Assembly (NCBI GenBank): GCA_030039135.1
Contig: JASHQN010000101.1
Location: forward strand, 1-22,157
Direction of reading: 5' to 3'
Length of the DNA: 22,157 nucleotides
Origin: Thermoplasmata archaeon
Lineage (GTDB): Archaea > Thermoplasmatota > Thermoplasmata > Lutacidiplasmatales > UBA184
The notes beneath the pieces are model-generated. The model was not told the DNA's origin. It searched no databases and was given only the letters and a program-made list of their open reading frames with translations. Shown in pieces: positions 1 to 6,522 of this stretch (position 1 is its first letter; each line of letters opens with the position of its first letter). The translations under genes were made by a program, and so were the position numbers.

Positions 1-236
1 GGAGGGGACGGTGGGGTCGGAGCGCGCGCCTGGGCGCTCGAGCGGTCCGCGGCGATCTTGAGCGCGTGGGCCCGGGTCCACTTGAACCGGTGGCCGACGC
101 GACCGAGGTGGAGCTGCTGTTTACGACAGGAGCTCGAGCAGAAGTGGAAGACGGTCCCGTCCCGCTTGACGAACATCGCGCCGGTGCCGGGCTCGATTTC
201 CCGGGCGCAGAACGAGCACTGGCGCTTGACGACCAT
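1..236 (-). CDS. rpl24e: 50S ribosomal protein L24e, 3' end cut by window edge
   Basis: Zinc-ribbon protein of the archaeal large ribosomal subunit. Reading the minus strand from the ATG at 236 gives MVVKRQCSFCAREIEPGTG, then a second pair of cysteines in CSSSC, and then the basic HRFKWTRAHA segment. The CxxC...CxxxC spacing and the GTG-MFVKRDGTVFHFCSSSC core are typical of L24e. Seventy-eight codons are visible without a stop, so the gene runs off the left edge. The last visible residues (after about position 62) are Ala/Pro/Ser-rich and look like a tail beyond the normal domain. It starts 10 nt after the S28e stop with a purine-rich AGGGG just upstream, so it is cotranscribed with S28e and L7Ae. 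In many archaea ndk comes next; that part is not visible here. Confidence 0.9.
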   Translation of the reverse strand, partial: MVVKRQCSFCAREIEPGTGAMFVKRDGTVFHFCSSSCRKQQLHLGRVGHRFKWTRAHALKIAADRSSAQARAPTPPSP

Positions 237-246
237 CGTCCCCTCG

Positions 247-459
247 CTAGCGCACGGAGAGCTTGCGGGCCTCGCGCGCCGTCTCGCGCAGGATGAGCAC
301 GTCCCCGAGCCGGATCGGCCCCGCGACGTTGCGGGTGATGATCTTGCCCCGGTCCCGGCCCGCGAGGACCCGGACCTTGACCTGCGTCGCCTCGCCGGCC
401 ATGCCGGTCCGGCCGACGAGCTCGACGACTTCGGCCGGCGAGCCTTTCTCTTCTGCCAT
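247..459 (-). CDS. rps28e: 30S ribosomal protein S28e
   Basis: Small-subunit ribosomal protein of archaea and eukaryotes with an OB-fold-like beta barrel, placed near the mRNA exit channel. The 70-residue product is the normal family length. It carries the expected core: VVELVGRTGMAGEATQVKV, then GRDRGKIITRNVAGPIR and the C-terminal LRETAREARKL. The start ATG at 459 follows a GGGAGGG Shine-Dalgarno-like stretch in the 24-nt gap after the L7Ae stop. It is the middle gene of the L7Ae-S28e-L24e run, a gene order widely conserved in Euryarchaeota, which supports the identity and implies coregulated expression. Confidence 0.96.
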   Translation of the reverse strand: MAEEKGSPAEVVELVGRTGMAGEATQVKVRVLAGRDRGKIITRNVAGPIRLGDVLILRETAREARKLSVR

Positions 460-483
460 CGCGCGAGCCCTCCCGAGGGTCCC

Positions 484-855
484 TTACTTCTTGAGCGTCA
501 GGAACGCGCCGGCGAGCTCGTCGAGGAGCGCCTTCGCCTCCCCCGGCTCGACGACGGCCACGCTGGCCGCCGACTTCGAGAGCCCGACCGATTGGCCGAG
601 CCGCTGCTTCTTCGGCACGTACACGTACGGGATTCGCTTCTCCTCGCAGAGCATCGGGACGTGGACGAGGATCTCGACAGGGTCGACGTCCTCGGCCATG
701 ATGACGAGCTTGGCCTCGGCGCGCTCGCTCGACTTCGTGACCTCGTTCGTGCCGACCCTCACTTTACCGGTCTCGCTCGCGATCTGCACGAGCTGGAGGG
801 CCTTGTCGGCGATCTCGCTGGGAGTCTCGAACCGCACGTAAATCGGTCGCGCCAT
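484..855 (-). CDS. rpl7ae: 50S ribosomal protein L7Ae (K-turn-binding protein)
   Basis: Kink-turn RNA-binding protein. In archaea it is part of the large ribosomal subunit, of C/D and H/ACA guide RNPs, and often of RNase P. The 123-residue product shows the RNA-contact segment VRVGTNEVTKSSERAEAKLV, the AEDVDPVEILVHVPMLCEE strand-helix region, and the YVYVPKKQRLGQSVG loop; all are family hallmarks at the usual spacing. It is the first gene of the S28e/L24e operon. A TATA box at 928-937 predicts a leader of roughly 50 nt. That is unusually long for this genome, where several other starts look nearly leaderless, and it contains a stable hairpin (874-893), so autogenous control is possible. Confidence 0.97.
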   Translation of the reverse strand: MARPIYVRFETPSEIADKALQLVQIASETGKVRVGTNEVTKSSERAEAKLVIMAEDVDPVEILVHVPMLCEEKRIPYVYVPKKQRLGQSVGLSKSAASVAVVEPGEAKALLDELAGAFLTLKK

Positions 856-873
856 GCACTGCCTCGCGTCAGC

Positions 874-893
874 GGAACCCCTTTCGGGGGTCC
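874..893 (-). promoter_or_regulatory. hairpin with GAAA tetraloop in the L7Ae mRNA leader
   Basis: On the minus strand, GGACCCCC and GGGGTTCC pair around a GAAA loop: four C-G pairs close the GNRA-type loop, followed by one C/U mismatch and three more pairs. It lies 19 nt before the L7Ae ATG and inside the predicted transcript. The remaining leader up to the ATG contains a UGA...GA arrangement that only loosely resembles a K-loop. A regulatory role is inference. Confidence 0.4.
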
Positions 894-927
894 TCGGCTC
901 ACGGGTGGGACCCCCCTACGGCCCACG

Positions 928-937
928 CTATTTAACG
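928..937 (-). promoter_or_regulatory. TATA box of the L7Ae-S28e-L24e operon
   Basis: The minus strand reads CGTTAAATAG, an AT-rich archaeal TATA element in otherwise about 70% GC surroundings. A start site about 25 nt downstream (near 905) would leave a leader of about 50 nt before the L7Ae ATG at 855. Confidence 0.55.
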
Positions 938-1096
938 TGACCGGACTTCGAACGCGGGACCCCCCACCGGACGAGTGGATCGAGTTCCCTCCGGGCTCCG
1001 ACCGCGATCCGGGACGCGTTCGACCGTCCAGTTACCCGGACCGATCCCTCGACGCGCGTTGCACCCGGGATCCGCCGGTCCCGCTTCGGTCACTAC

Positions 1097-1119
1097 CGGC
1101 GAGCCCGGGGCGCTCGCCG
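1097..1119 (-). terminator. inverted repeat after the hydrolase gene, possible terminator
   Basis: CGGCGAG (1097-1103) and CTCGCCG (1113-1119) are perfect 7-nt complements around a 9-nt loop, 22 nt beyond the stop of the minus-strand dienelactone hydrolase gene. No T-rich run follows, so a terminator role is only suggested by position. The rest of 938-1140 shows no gene. Confidence 0.25.
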
Positions 1120-1140
1120 CCTCGTCTCGGGAACCCCGGT

Positions 1141-1797
1141 CTAGCGCCGACCGGGAGCGAGGGACGCCTCTTCGGCGAGGAACGCGAGCGTGCGTCGCCA
1201 GGCTGCCGCGGCGGTCGCGGAGTGATGGCCCTCCCAGCCGGGCCGGTGGAACGCGTGACGGACCCCGGCGTAGAGCTCGACCGAGATCCGCTTCTTCGCC
1301 TTCACCGCCGCCGGTAGGAGCTCGGCGAACGCCCACGGGGTCACCCGCTCGTCCTCGGAGGCGAGGACGAGAAGCAGCGGTCCCTCGAGACCCTCGACGT
1401 CCGCCGCCCGCTCGATCCGCCCGTAGTAATCGACGGCGAAGTCGAAGTGCCGGTGGCAGGCCGCGAGAAGCGCGACGCCGCCCCCCATGCAGAAGCCGAC
1501 GGTGCCGATCCGCGCGTGGGAGGGCAGTCGACCGCGCACCGCCGAGCGGGCCGCGTCGAGTTTGTCGAGGATGGCCGAGTCCGCGAGCCCCGCACGGAAC
1601 GCCCGCGCCTCCTCGAGGTTGGAGAGGTAGCGCCCGTCGTACAGGTCCACGGCCGCGGTCGGGTAGCCCGCCGCGGCGAGGTCGCGTGCCACGGACCGGA
1701 CGTACTCGTCCCGTCCGAAGACCTCATGGACCACCACGAGGCCGAGCGCGCCCTTCTCACCGTAGACCTCCGGCGCTCCGGCCGCTGCGTGCGCCAC
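1141..1797 (-). CDS. dienelactone hydrolase family protein
   Basis: Cytosolic alpha/beta hydrolase of the dienelactone hydrolase (carboxymethylenebutenolidase) type. The 218 residues cover a complete domain. The nucleophile is Cys103 in GFCMGGG. The acid is Asp149 in ASEDERV, and the base is His181 in YAGVRHAFH. HEVFG near residue 24 supplies the Glu that activates the cysteine in characterised members. The DLYDG segment after the second strand is also typical. The ATG at 1797 lies 34 nt after the TyrRS stop with no TATA box between, so the two are probably cotranscribed. The true substrate cannot be read from the sequence: many archaeal members are general esterases or lactonases, and no aromatic catabolism genes lie nearby. 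Confidence 0.88.
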   Translation of the reverse strand: MAHAAAGAPEVYGEKGALGLVVVHEVFGRDEYVRSVARDLAAAGYPTAAVDLYDGRYLSNLEEARAFRAGLADSAILDKLDAARSAVRGRLPSHARIGTVGFCMGGGVALLAACHRHFDFAVDYYGRIERAADVEGLEGPLLLVLASEDERVTPWAFAELLPAAVKAKKRISVELYAGVRHAFHRPGWEGHHSATAAAAWRRTLAFLAEEASLAPGRR

Positions 1798-1831
1798 GGA
1801 CCGACTCCCGACGCCCGAGGGGCGCGGGGGT

Positions 1832-2896
1832 TCAAAGGCTCGCGGACGCCACGCCGAACGACGCAGGACCCTCCTCGGGATGGTCGGCGAAGTAGCGGCG
1901 GGCCGGCGCGACGAGGCGATCGAGGGCCGCCGCCACCGCTCGCTTCACGTCCTGCGGGTGAAGGGAGCCCTCCCGCCACGCGGCCGTGAAGCTTCCCTCG
2001 TTTTCGTAGGTGACCGGGCCCCCGTGTTTCGCCGCGCGTTCGACCTCGAGCCGCCCCTCCCAGGGGAAGACGATGAACCGTACGGCCTCGACGACGGGGT
2101 TCCCCTCGACCTCCTTCGCGGGACAGAACGCGCCGCCGATACGGTCGGCGATGTCGGTGCCGGACGCGGAGATCCCGATGGCGGACGACGGCTCCGACTT
2201 CGACATCTTGCGTTCGGTGACGCCCTCCACGGGGTCCATCCGGCCTCCGCCCTTGAGCGAAGAGAGGAGCGGGGTGTGGATCGCGCACGGGACGGGCCAA
2301 TCGTAGTGATGCGCGACCTCCCGTGCGAGGACGTGGGCCCGGCGCTGGTCGAGGCCGCCGTAGGCGAGGTCGACGGGAAGCTCGAAGATGTCGGCGGCCT
2401 GCATCGGAGGGTAGAACAGCTTCGACGAATCGAGGTTCGACTCCTCCTCGCTACGCCCCAGGATCGACATCGCCCGCTTGATCCGGGCGAGCGACGTCGC
2501 CTTCGCGACGCGAACGACCCGGGCCCAGTAGTCGGAGCGGCCGGTGAGCTCGCTCGCCCAACGGTACCGGACCCGAGACGGGTCGAGGCCGAGGGCCCCG
2601 AACGCCGCCGACATCGATCGGCCGGCGGCCCGGATCCGATCGAGGTCCCCCCCGAGCTTGTCGTTGATCCACGCGTGCCAGTCCGCGAGGAAGATCGTGA
2701 CGTCGCAGCCCGCCTCGGTCAGATCGAGGATCTTCCGGGCGGTGATGAGGTGGGCGACCGTGAGGCCCCCCGACGGTTCGAAGCCGATGTAGGCCCGGGG
2801 CCGTTCGGAACGGGCGAAGAGCGTGCGGATCTCGTCGGCGGTGAGGACCTCCGCGGTGTGCCGAACGACGCGGCGGACCCGTTCGTCGACGTCCAC
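1832..2896 (-). CDS. tyrS: tyrosyl-tRNA synthetase, archaeal type
   Basis: Class I aminoacyl-tRNA synthetase that charges tRNA-Tyr. The 354 residues have the archaeal/eukaryotic layout: AYIGFEPSG, a Rossmann segment with LADWHAWIND, YPPMQAADIF (tyrosine-binding region), AYGGLDQRRAH, and a KMSKS loop at 230-234 within RKMSKSEPSSAI. The signature normally reading HxGH after the EPSG turn is instead T46-V47-A48-H49, so the first histidine and the glycine are replaced (see findings). No other synthetase is visible in the window. A TATA element at 2917-2927 lies about 24 nt from the ATG, so the mRNA is probably leaderless. The dienelactone hydrolase gene follows. TrpRS is the nearest alternative, but the EPSG, YPxMQ and GGLDQ motifs favour TyrRS. 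Confidence 0.9.
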   Translation of the reverse strand: MDVDERVRRVVRHTAEVLTADEIRTLFARSERPRAYIGFEPSGGLTVAHLITARKILDLTEAGCDVTIFLADWHAWINDKLGGDLDRIRAAGRSMSAAFGALGLDPSRVRYRWASELTGRSDYWARVVRVAKATSLARIKRAMSILGRSEEESNLDSSKLFYPPMQAADIFELPVDLAYGGLDQRRAHVLAREVAHHYDWPVPCAIHTPLLSSLKGGGRMDPVEGVTERKMSKSEPSSAIGISASGTDIADRIGGAFCPAKEVEGNPVVEAVRFIVFPWEGRLEVERAAKHGGPVTYENEGSFTAAWREGSLHPQDVKRAVAAALDRLVAPARRYFADHPEEGPASFGVASASL

Positions 2897-2916
2897 GCGT
2901 CCACGGAGGCCCGGCG

Positions 2917-2927
2917 CTACTTAATGG
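2917..2927 (-). promoter_or_regulatory. TATA box of the TyrRS gene
   Basis: The minus strand reads CCATTAAGTAG. Its centre is about 25 nt from the TyrRS ATG at 2896, predicting a leaderless transcript. Confidence 0.5.
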
Positions 2928-2970
2928 AGGGTGCTGGCCGGCGTAGGGCGCCCGCCGGTGGCTCCTCACC

Positions 2971-2977
2971 ATTTAAG
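2971..2977 (+). promoter_or_regulatory. TATA box of the coiled-coil RecA-fold gene
   Basis: ATTTAAG, an AT-rich island, lies about 39 nt before the ATG at 3013. This fits a start site near 3000 and a leader of about 13 nt. It is divergent from the TyrRS promoter. Confidence 0.5.
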
Positions 2978-3012
2978 ACCTCCCCGAGCGCTAGTACGGT
3001 GCCCGTTTCGCC

Positions 3013-5268
3013 ATGAACGATAGCACCGCGGAGGGGATCTCCGCACCGGCCTCCTCCGCGTCGCCCTCCGACGCAGCGAGCTTCGCGAAGCTCCTCGGCG
3101 TCGGGGTCGAGACCGCGGAGACGCTCCTTCAGGCGGGGTACTCGACGGCCGAGGCGGTCCGCGAGCTTTCCGTTCCCGCGCTCGAGCGGCTCGGCATCAC
3201 GTCGGCCGACATCGAGCGGATCCGTGGCGAGGGTCCGGTCCCATCGGGGGCATCGCAGACCACGGTGGACCACGACCGCATCGTCGAGCGGTGGGTCGGA
3301 ACGGTTCACAAGAGCGAGCGACCCCGCCGCCGCCACGTGTCGGTGCCGTCCAAGGATTCGACCGATACGCTGCGGAAGTGGGTGGACGGCGACGACAGCG
3401 CGATGGAGGAGTGGATCCACTCGTCGGAGGCCGCGCGCCCCGCCCCCTCCCCCTCGGCGGGATCCCTCGGCGTTCCCGAGACCGTCGCACCGGCCCGTCC
3501 TCGCTCGGTGGACGCGGTCGCGGCCCCGGTGGTCGAGCGGGAGGAGACGGTCGTTCGCTGGCTCACGGGCCTTCTCGACCGGGTCAAGAGCGATCAGTTC
3601 GACCCGACGAGCCTCATCCAGGAGGCGCAGGACCTCCAGCGCCAGCTCTACGACGAGCGCACCAAGCGCAAGCAGCTCGAGGAAGAGGTCGAGCATGTCA
3701 AGCGTGGGTCGATCGCCGTGATCAAGTACGTCCGTTCTCACGAAGCGAAGGAGAAGGAGATCGCCGTCCGCTCCAAGGACGACGAGATCGCCGAGCTCAA
3801 GCTGCGGCTCCTCGCGCTGGAGGGCGCGGTCGCACGACCGGCGGACGCCGAGAGCTCTAGCCGCGGGGCGCCCGTGGCCCCCGTCGCCTACGCGGCGGAC
3901 GCCGTCGAACGCGCGGCCCGCGATCTCGAATCCCGCCTTCGTCAGGAGTTCTCCGACCGCGAGCACGACTACATCGAGCGCGAGACCGACCTGCGGCGAC
4001 GCGCGGTCCAGCTCGAGAGCGAGGTGCGGAACGTGCGGGCCGAGTTGGACCGGGCCCAGGAGCGCGGTGAGATGCTCAAGGGAGACCACGCCCCGATCCC
4101 GGCGGAGGTCGATCAGCGGCTCAAGGAGGTCGATCAGCGCGAGCGGGACCTCGTGACGCGCGAGAACGAGCTCCGGAGCCGGTTCGAGGAGATCCGCATC
4201 CGCGCCGAGGAGATCGAACGGCGTCGGGCTCCGATCGAGGTCAAGGAGCGGGAGCTTGTCACCGCCGAGCAGCAACTCCAGACGCGCCGGGAGGCGCTCG
4301 ACGCGGAGGCGCGGCGCCTCGAGGACCTCCGGCACGAGCCCGGTCGCGGCGTGGTCGAGATGAGCGAGGTGAATCGGCTCGACAGCCTGCGTCGCGAGCT
4401 GCAGGCGAAGGAATCGGCGCTGCGCGGTCGGGAGACGGCGCTCGAGGTACGGGCGCAAGAGCTCGATCGGATCGCCGCGAGCGTGGCGACGGCCGAGGGC
4501 GGGGCAGAGAAGGCCGAGCCGACGCCGGCGGCGGCCGAGATCCGCGTAAAAAGCGGGATCCGCCGCCTCGACGACCTGCTCTACGGTGGGTTCCCGATCG
4601 GCGCTCAGGTGCTCATCAATGGCCCTGCGCACACGGGAAAGGACGCCCTCGCCCGCCTGTTCTCGATCGAGGGCCTGAAGCTCGGCATCCCGTCGATCTG
4701 GGTCGTTACCGACAGCACGTGGGCCCAGGTACGGGACGACCTTATCGGGCTCTACCCGGGGTACGCCGACGCGGACAAGAACGGCATGGTCCGCTACGTC
4801 GACATGTACTCCCGCAGCGTCGGCGCGCCCCAGGCGGCGACCGGGGTCCGGATGCTCTCCTCGACCGACAAGGGCGTCCTCGACCAGCTGGCCCAGACCG
4901 TCAACGGTTTCTCCGAGGAGCTCAAGGAGAAGTTCCCGACCTACCGCCTGATCTTCGAATCGGTCTCCACGGTGACCGCCTACCTCGATGCCACCGCGAC
5001 GTTCCGGTTCCTGCAACCGTTCATCGGCCGTAGGAAGCTCGACCAGGCGGTCGCCTACTACGTGCTCGACCGGGGTATGCACTCGGACGCCGACCTCGAG
5101 ACCCTCGAGCACATGGTCGACGGCTCGATCAATCTCAAGGTCGAGCAGTTGAAGACGTTCCTCGCCGTGAAGGGGATCGGTGAGACCCAGTCCCGAGCCT
5201 GGATCGGCTACACGTTCACGAAGCGTTCCCTGAACCTCGGCTCGTTCAGTCTCGACCACATCCGCTAG
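3013..5268 (+). CDS. HhH / coiled-coil / KaiC-like RecA-fold protein with altered P-loop
   Basis: 751 residues in three parts. Residues about 22-76 form a helix-hairpin-helix-like unit (LLGVGVETAETLLQAGYST then LERLGITSADIERIRG), a fold used for DNA or protein binding. Residues about 195-490 are charged and heptad-rich (long Glu/Arg/Lys runs), predicting extended coiled coils with short gaps. From about 511 to the end lies a KaiC/RadA-like RecA fold beginning SGIRRLDDLLYGGFPIGAQV. Its P-loop is GPAHTGKD (537-544), with Asp where Walker A needs Thr/Ser. The Walker B-like strand reads YRLIFESVS with Glu649 instead of the usual Asp. It may therefore bind nucleotide weakly or act as a scaffold. 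Function is unknown; the architecture suggests a chromosome- or membrane-associated organiser, but that is inference. It stands alone behind its own TATA box. Confidence 0.8.
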   Translation: MNDSTAEGISAPASSASPSDAASFAKLLGVGVETAETLLQAGYSTAEAVRELSVPALERLGITSADIERIRGEGPVPSGASQTTVDHDRIVERWVGTVHKSERPRRRHVSVPSKDSTDTLRKWVDGDDSAMEEWIHSSEAARPAPSPSAGSLGVPETVAPARPRSVDAVAAPVVEREETVVRWLTGLLDRVKSDQFDPTSLIQEAQDLQRQLYDERTKRKQLEEEVEHVKRGSIAVIKYVRSHEAKEKEIAVRSKDDEIAELKLRLLALEGAVARPADAESSSRGAPVAPVAYAADAVERAARDLESRLRQEFSDREHDYIERETDLRRRAVQLESEVRNVRAELDRAQERGEMLKGDHAPIPAEVDQRLKEVDQRERDLVTRENELRSRFEEIRIRAEEIERRRAPIEVKERELVTAEQQLQTRREALDAEARRLEDLRHEPGRGVVEMSEVNRLDSLRRELQAKESALRGRETALEVRAQELDRIAASVATAEGGAEKAEPTPAAAEIRVKSGIRRLDDLLYGGFPIGAQVLINGPAHTGKDALARLFSIEGLKLGIPSIWVVTDSTWAQVRDDLIGLYPGYADADKNGMVRYVDMYSRSVGAPQAATGVRMLSSTDKGVLDQLAQTVNGFSEELKEKFPTYRLIFESVSTVTAYLDATATFRFLQPFIGRRKLDQAVAYYVLDRGMHSDADLETLEHMVDGSINLKVEQLKTFLAVKGIGETQSRAWIGYTFTKRSLNLGSFSLDHIR

Positions 5269-5355
5269 CCCGGGCGCTGGTCGGAAGGCTCCTCGTCCGG
5301 TCGTAGGAACGGTGCGAGCGAAAACCGAAAGAGCCTCCGCTCGCGTCGGCCGTCG

Positions 5356-5460
5356 ATGGACCGGGGCGAGATCCGAGAGGTGCTGATCTTCACGCTGGCC
5401 GGCGCGGCGGTCCTCGTCCTGATCGTCCTCGTCGTCTTCTTCTCGAGCGTGATCCCGTGA
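5356..5460 (+). CDS. 34-residue single-span membrane peptide coupled to OsmC
   Basis: ATG at 5356 opens a 34-codon frame: a short acidic/basic N-terminus (MDRGEIREV) followed by about 24 uninterrupted hydrophobic residues (LIFTLAGAAV LVLIVLVVFF), then SSVIP and TGA. The stop overlaps the GTG start of the OsmC-like gene by 4 nt (GTGA at 5457-5460), a classic translational coupling arrangement. The perfect transmembrane pattern and the overlap argue that it is translated. I do not recognise a family. It may anchor or partner the OsmC-like protein, or be a small membrane protein in its own right. Confidence 0.6.
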   Translation: MDRGEIREVLIFTLAGAAVLVLIVLVVFFSSVIP

Positions 5461-5951
5461 GCGGGTCGATCCGCCCGCACTCGGCCCATCGGTACGCCGT
5501 GACGGTCGAGTGGACGGGCGACGAGGGCGTCGGGACCCGCGACTATCGATCGTATCGCCGGGACCACGTCGTCCGAGTCCGAGGCAAGCCCGACCTCGCG
5601 GGCTCGTCGGATCCAGAGTTCCGCGGGGACGCCCGTCGCCACAACCCCGAGGAGCTCCTCGTCGCCGCGCTCTCCGCCTGCCACATGCTCTCGTACCTGC
5701 ACCTGTGCGCGGTGAACGCGGTCGTCGTGACCGGGTACACCGACGACGCCGAGGGGACGATGGAGACGGACGCGGACGGCGGCGGACGCTTCACGGGCGT
5801 CACCCTGCGGCCCCGGGTCCGCATCGCGTCGGGCGACCCGGGGCGTGCGCTCGAGCTCCACGAGCTCGCGCACCGTCGCTGCTTCATCGCGAGTTCGGTG
5901 AATTTCCCGGTCCGGCACGCGCCGACCGTCGAGCCGGTCCCCGCACGCTAG
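5457..5951 (+). CDS. OsmC/Ohr-family peroxidase
   Basis: OsmC-like thiol peroxidase, a cytosolic enzyme family that reduces organic hydroperoxides with a pair of cysteines. The 164-residue product has the central helix NPEELLVAALSACHMLSY with the first Cys at 75, and the second Cys at 142 in AHRRCFIASSVNFPV. These are the two catalytic positions of the family; an extra Cys84 is also present. The N-terminal DPEFRGDARRHNPEE strand-turn is typical. Translation starts at GTG 5457 inside the stop of the upstream membrane peptide gene. Within the family it looks closer to OsmC-like proteins than to classical Ohr, but substrate cannot be assigned. Confidence 0.9.
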   Translation: MSGSIRPHSAHRYAVTVEWTGDEGVGTRDYRSYRRDHVVRVRGKPDLAGSSDPEFRGDARRHNPEELLVAALSACHMLSYLHLCAVNAVVVTGYTDDAEGTMETDADGGGRFTGVTLRPRVRIASGDPGRALELHELAHRRCFIASSVNFPVRHAPTVEPVPAR

Positions 5952-6001
5952 GCGGAGGTCCGGACCCCGCATCCCGGCCGGCCGCCCCACCGGCACGCGC
6001 T

Positions 6002-6048
6002 CGGGCGACGGGCACCGGCCCGCCGGGGGCGGGGCCCCCGGTCGCCCG
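6002..6048. repeat. compound GC-only inverted repeat downstream of OsmC gene
   Basis: Outer arms CGGGCGAC (6002-6009) and GTCGCCCG (6041-6048) are perfect complements. Inside them CGGGGGC (6024-6030) pairs with GCCCCCG (6034-6040) around GGG. It lies 50 nt past the OsmC stop and about 50 nt before the SRP RNA promoter. It may end the OsmC transcript or insulate the SRP gene. No T-run follows. Confidence 0.4.
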
Positions 6049-6097
6049 CACCTCACCCGGCGACCCGTCGACGACGACCTCGGCCCCGGGACGAAGG

Positions 6098-6106
6098 GCT
6101 AAGTAC
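6098..6106 (+). promoter_or_regulatory. TATA box of the SRP RNA gene
   Basis: GCTAAGTAC lies about 26-30 nt upstream of the first base of the SRP RNA terminal helix (6128), the spacing expected for an archaeal promoter of a stable RNA. Confidence 0.6.
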
Positions 6107-6127
6107 GCCCGGCCCGGTCGGTTTTCC

Positions 6128-6440
6128 GCTAGGCTGGACCGGGGGGTTGGGCGTCCCCTTACACACCGAAACCGTCCTTAGCGGGGGTGACAGGCAGGAG
6201 CGACGTTCGGACGAGCAGCGTGTCTCGCGTGGCTTCGTAGACGCTCTGTTCCGCTGGGCCGCGGGCACCGCGACGAGCGCTCGGAGGAGCGCCCTAGCGG
6301 TTATCCATCACGGGCACCGGGTTAGGTCCTGACGGGAGCAGCCTCACCGTGACCCGTCGACGCTGGCGGGGTGACGGGGCTGAGGAGCGCGCGGGGTCTC
6401 CACGCCGCCCGTTCGGGCGACAATCCTGCCGGCCTAGCAC
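6128..6440 (+). ncRNA. ffs: signal recognition particle RNA (7S RNA)
   Basis: RNA scaffold of the archaeal SRP, which binds SRP19 and SRP54 and targets ribosomes to the membrane. The 5' domain has the archaeal helix 3 hairpin GGGGGGTTGGGCGTCCCC (6141-6158), followed by ACACCGAAACCG. Helix 8 of the S domain is recognisable at 6309-6351, with GGTTAGGTCC and GGGAGCAGCC, the conserved SRP54-binding symmetric loop, closed by CACGG/CCGTG. The ends close by helix 1: GCTAGGCTGG (6128-6137) pairs with CCGGCCTAGC (6429-6438), ten pairs with one G-U. Total length of about 310 nt is normal for archaea. The helix 8 tetraloop is TGAC (6330-6333) rather than the usual GNAR. Exact ends are set from helix 1 and may be off by a few bases. 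The DNA between the OsmC stop and this gene otherwise holds only the inverted repeat and the TATA box. Confidence 0.93.
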
Positions 6441-6478
6441 GCCGTCCGCGCGGCCGGTGGCCGCGGCGCTGGCGCCGA

Positions 6479-6488
6479 CCTTAAGTAC
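6479..6488 (+). promoter_or_regulatory. TATA box of the 96-residue unknown gene
   Basis: CCTTAAGTAC lies about 38 nt before the ATG at 6523 and just after the SRP RNA. It implies a separate transcript with a leader of roughly 15 nt. Confidence 0.5.
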
Positions 6489-6522
6489 CGGGATGCCGCG
6501 TTCTTCCCCAAAAGCGACCCCC

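Noticed and set aside
940..975. tRNA T-arm-like string TTCGAA near the L7Ae promoter
   Set aside because: The minus-strand T-stem has only three good pairs, no matching acceptor, D or anticodon arms are found, and the would-be 3' end runs into the TATA box.
58..1317. 419-codon plus-strand frame across the ribosomal protein genes
   Set aside because: Antisense of three confidently identified ribosomal proteins and their promoter; no domain of its own.
2917..5259. 780-codon open frame on the minus strand opposite the coiled-coil gene
   Set aside because: It is the antisense image of the heptad-rich gene in GC-rich DNA; Leu/Asp/Arg-rich composition without domains, while the plus frame has clear motifs and a promoter.
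6349..6522. N-terminal extension of the 96-residue protein
   Set aside because: It overlaps the SRP RNA gene, and the TATA box at 6479-6488 lies inside it.
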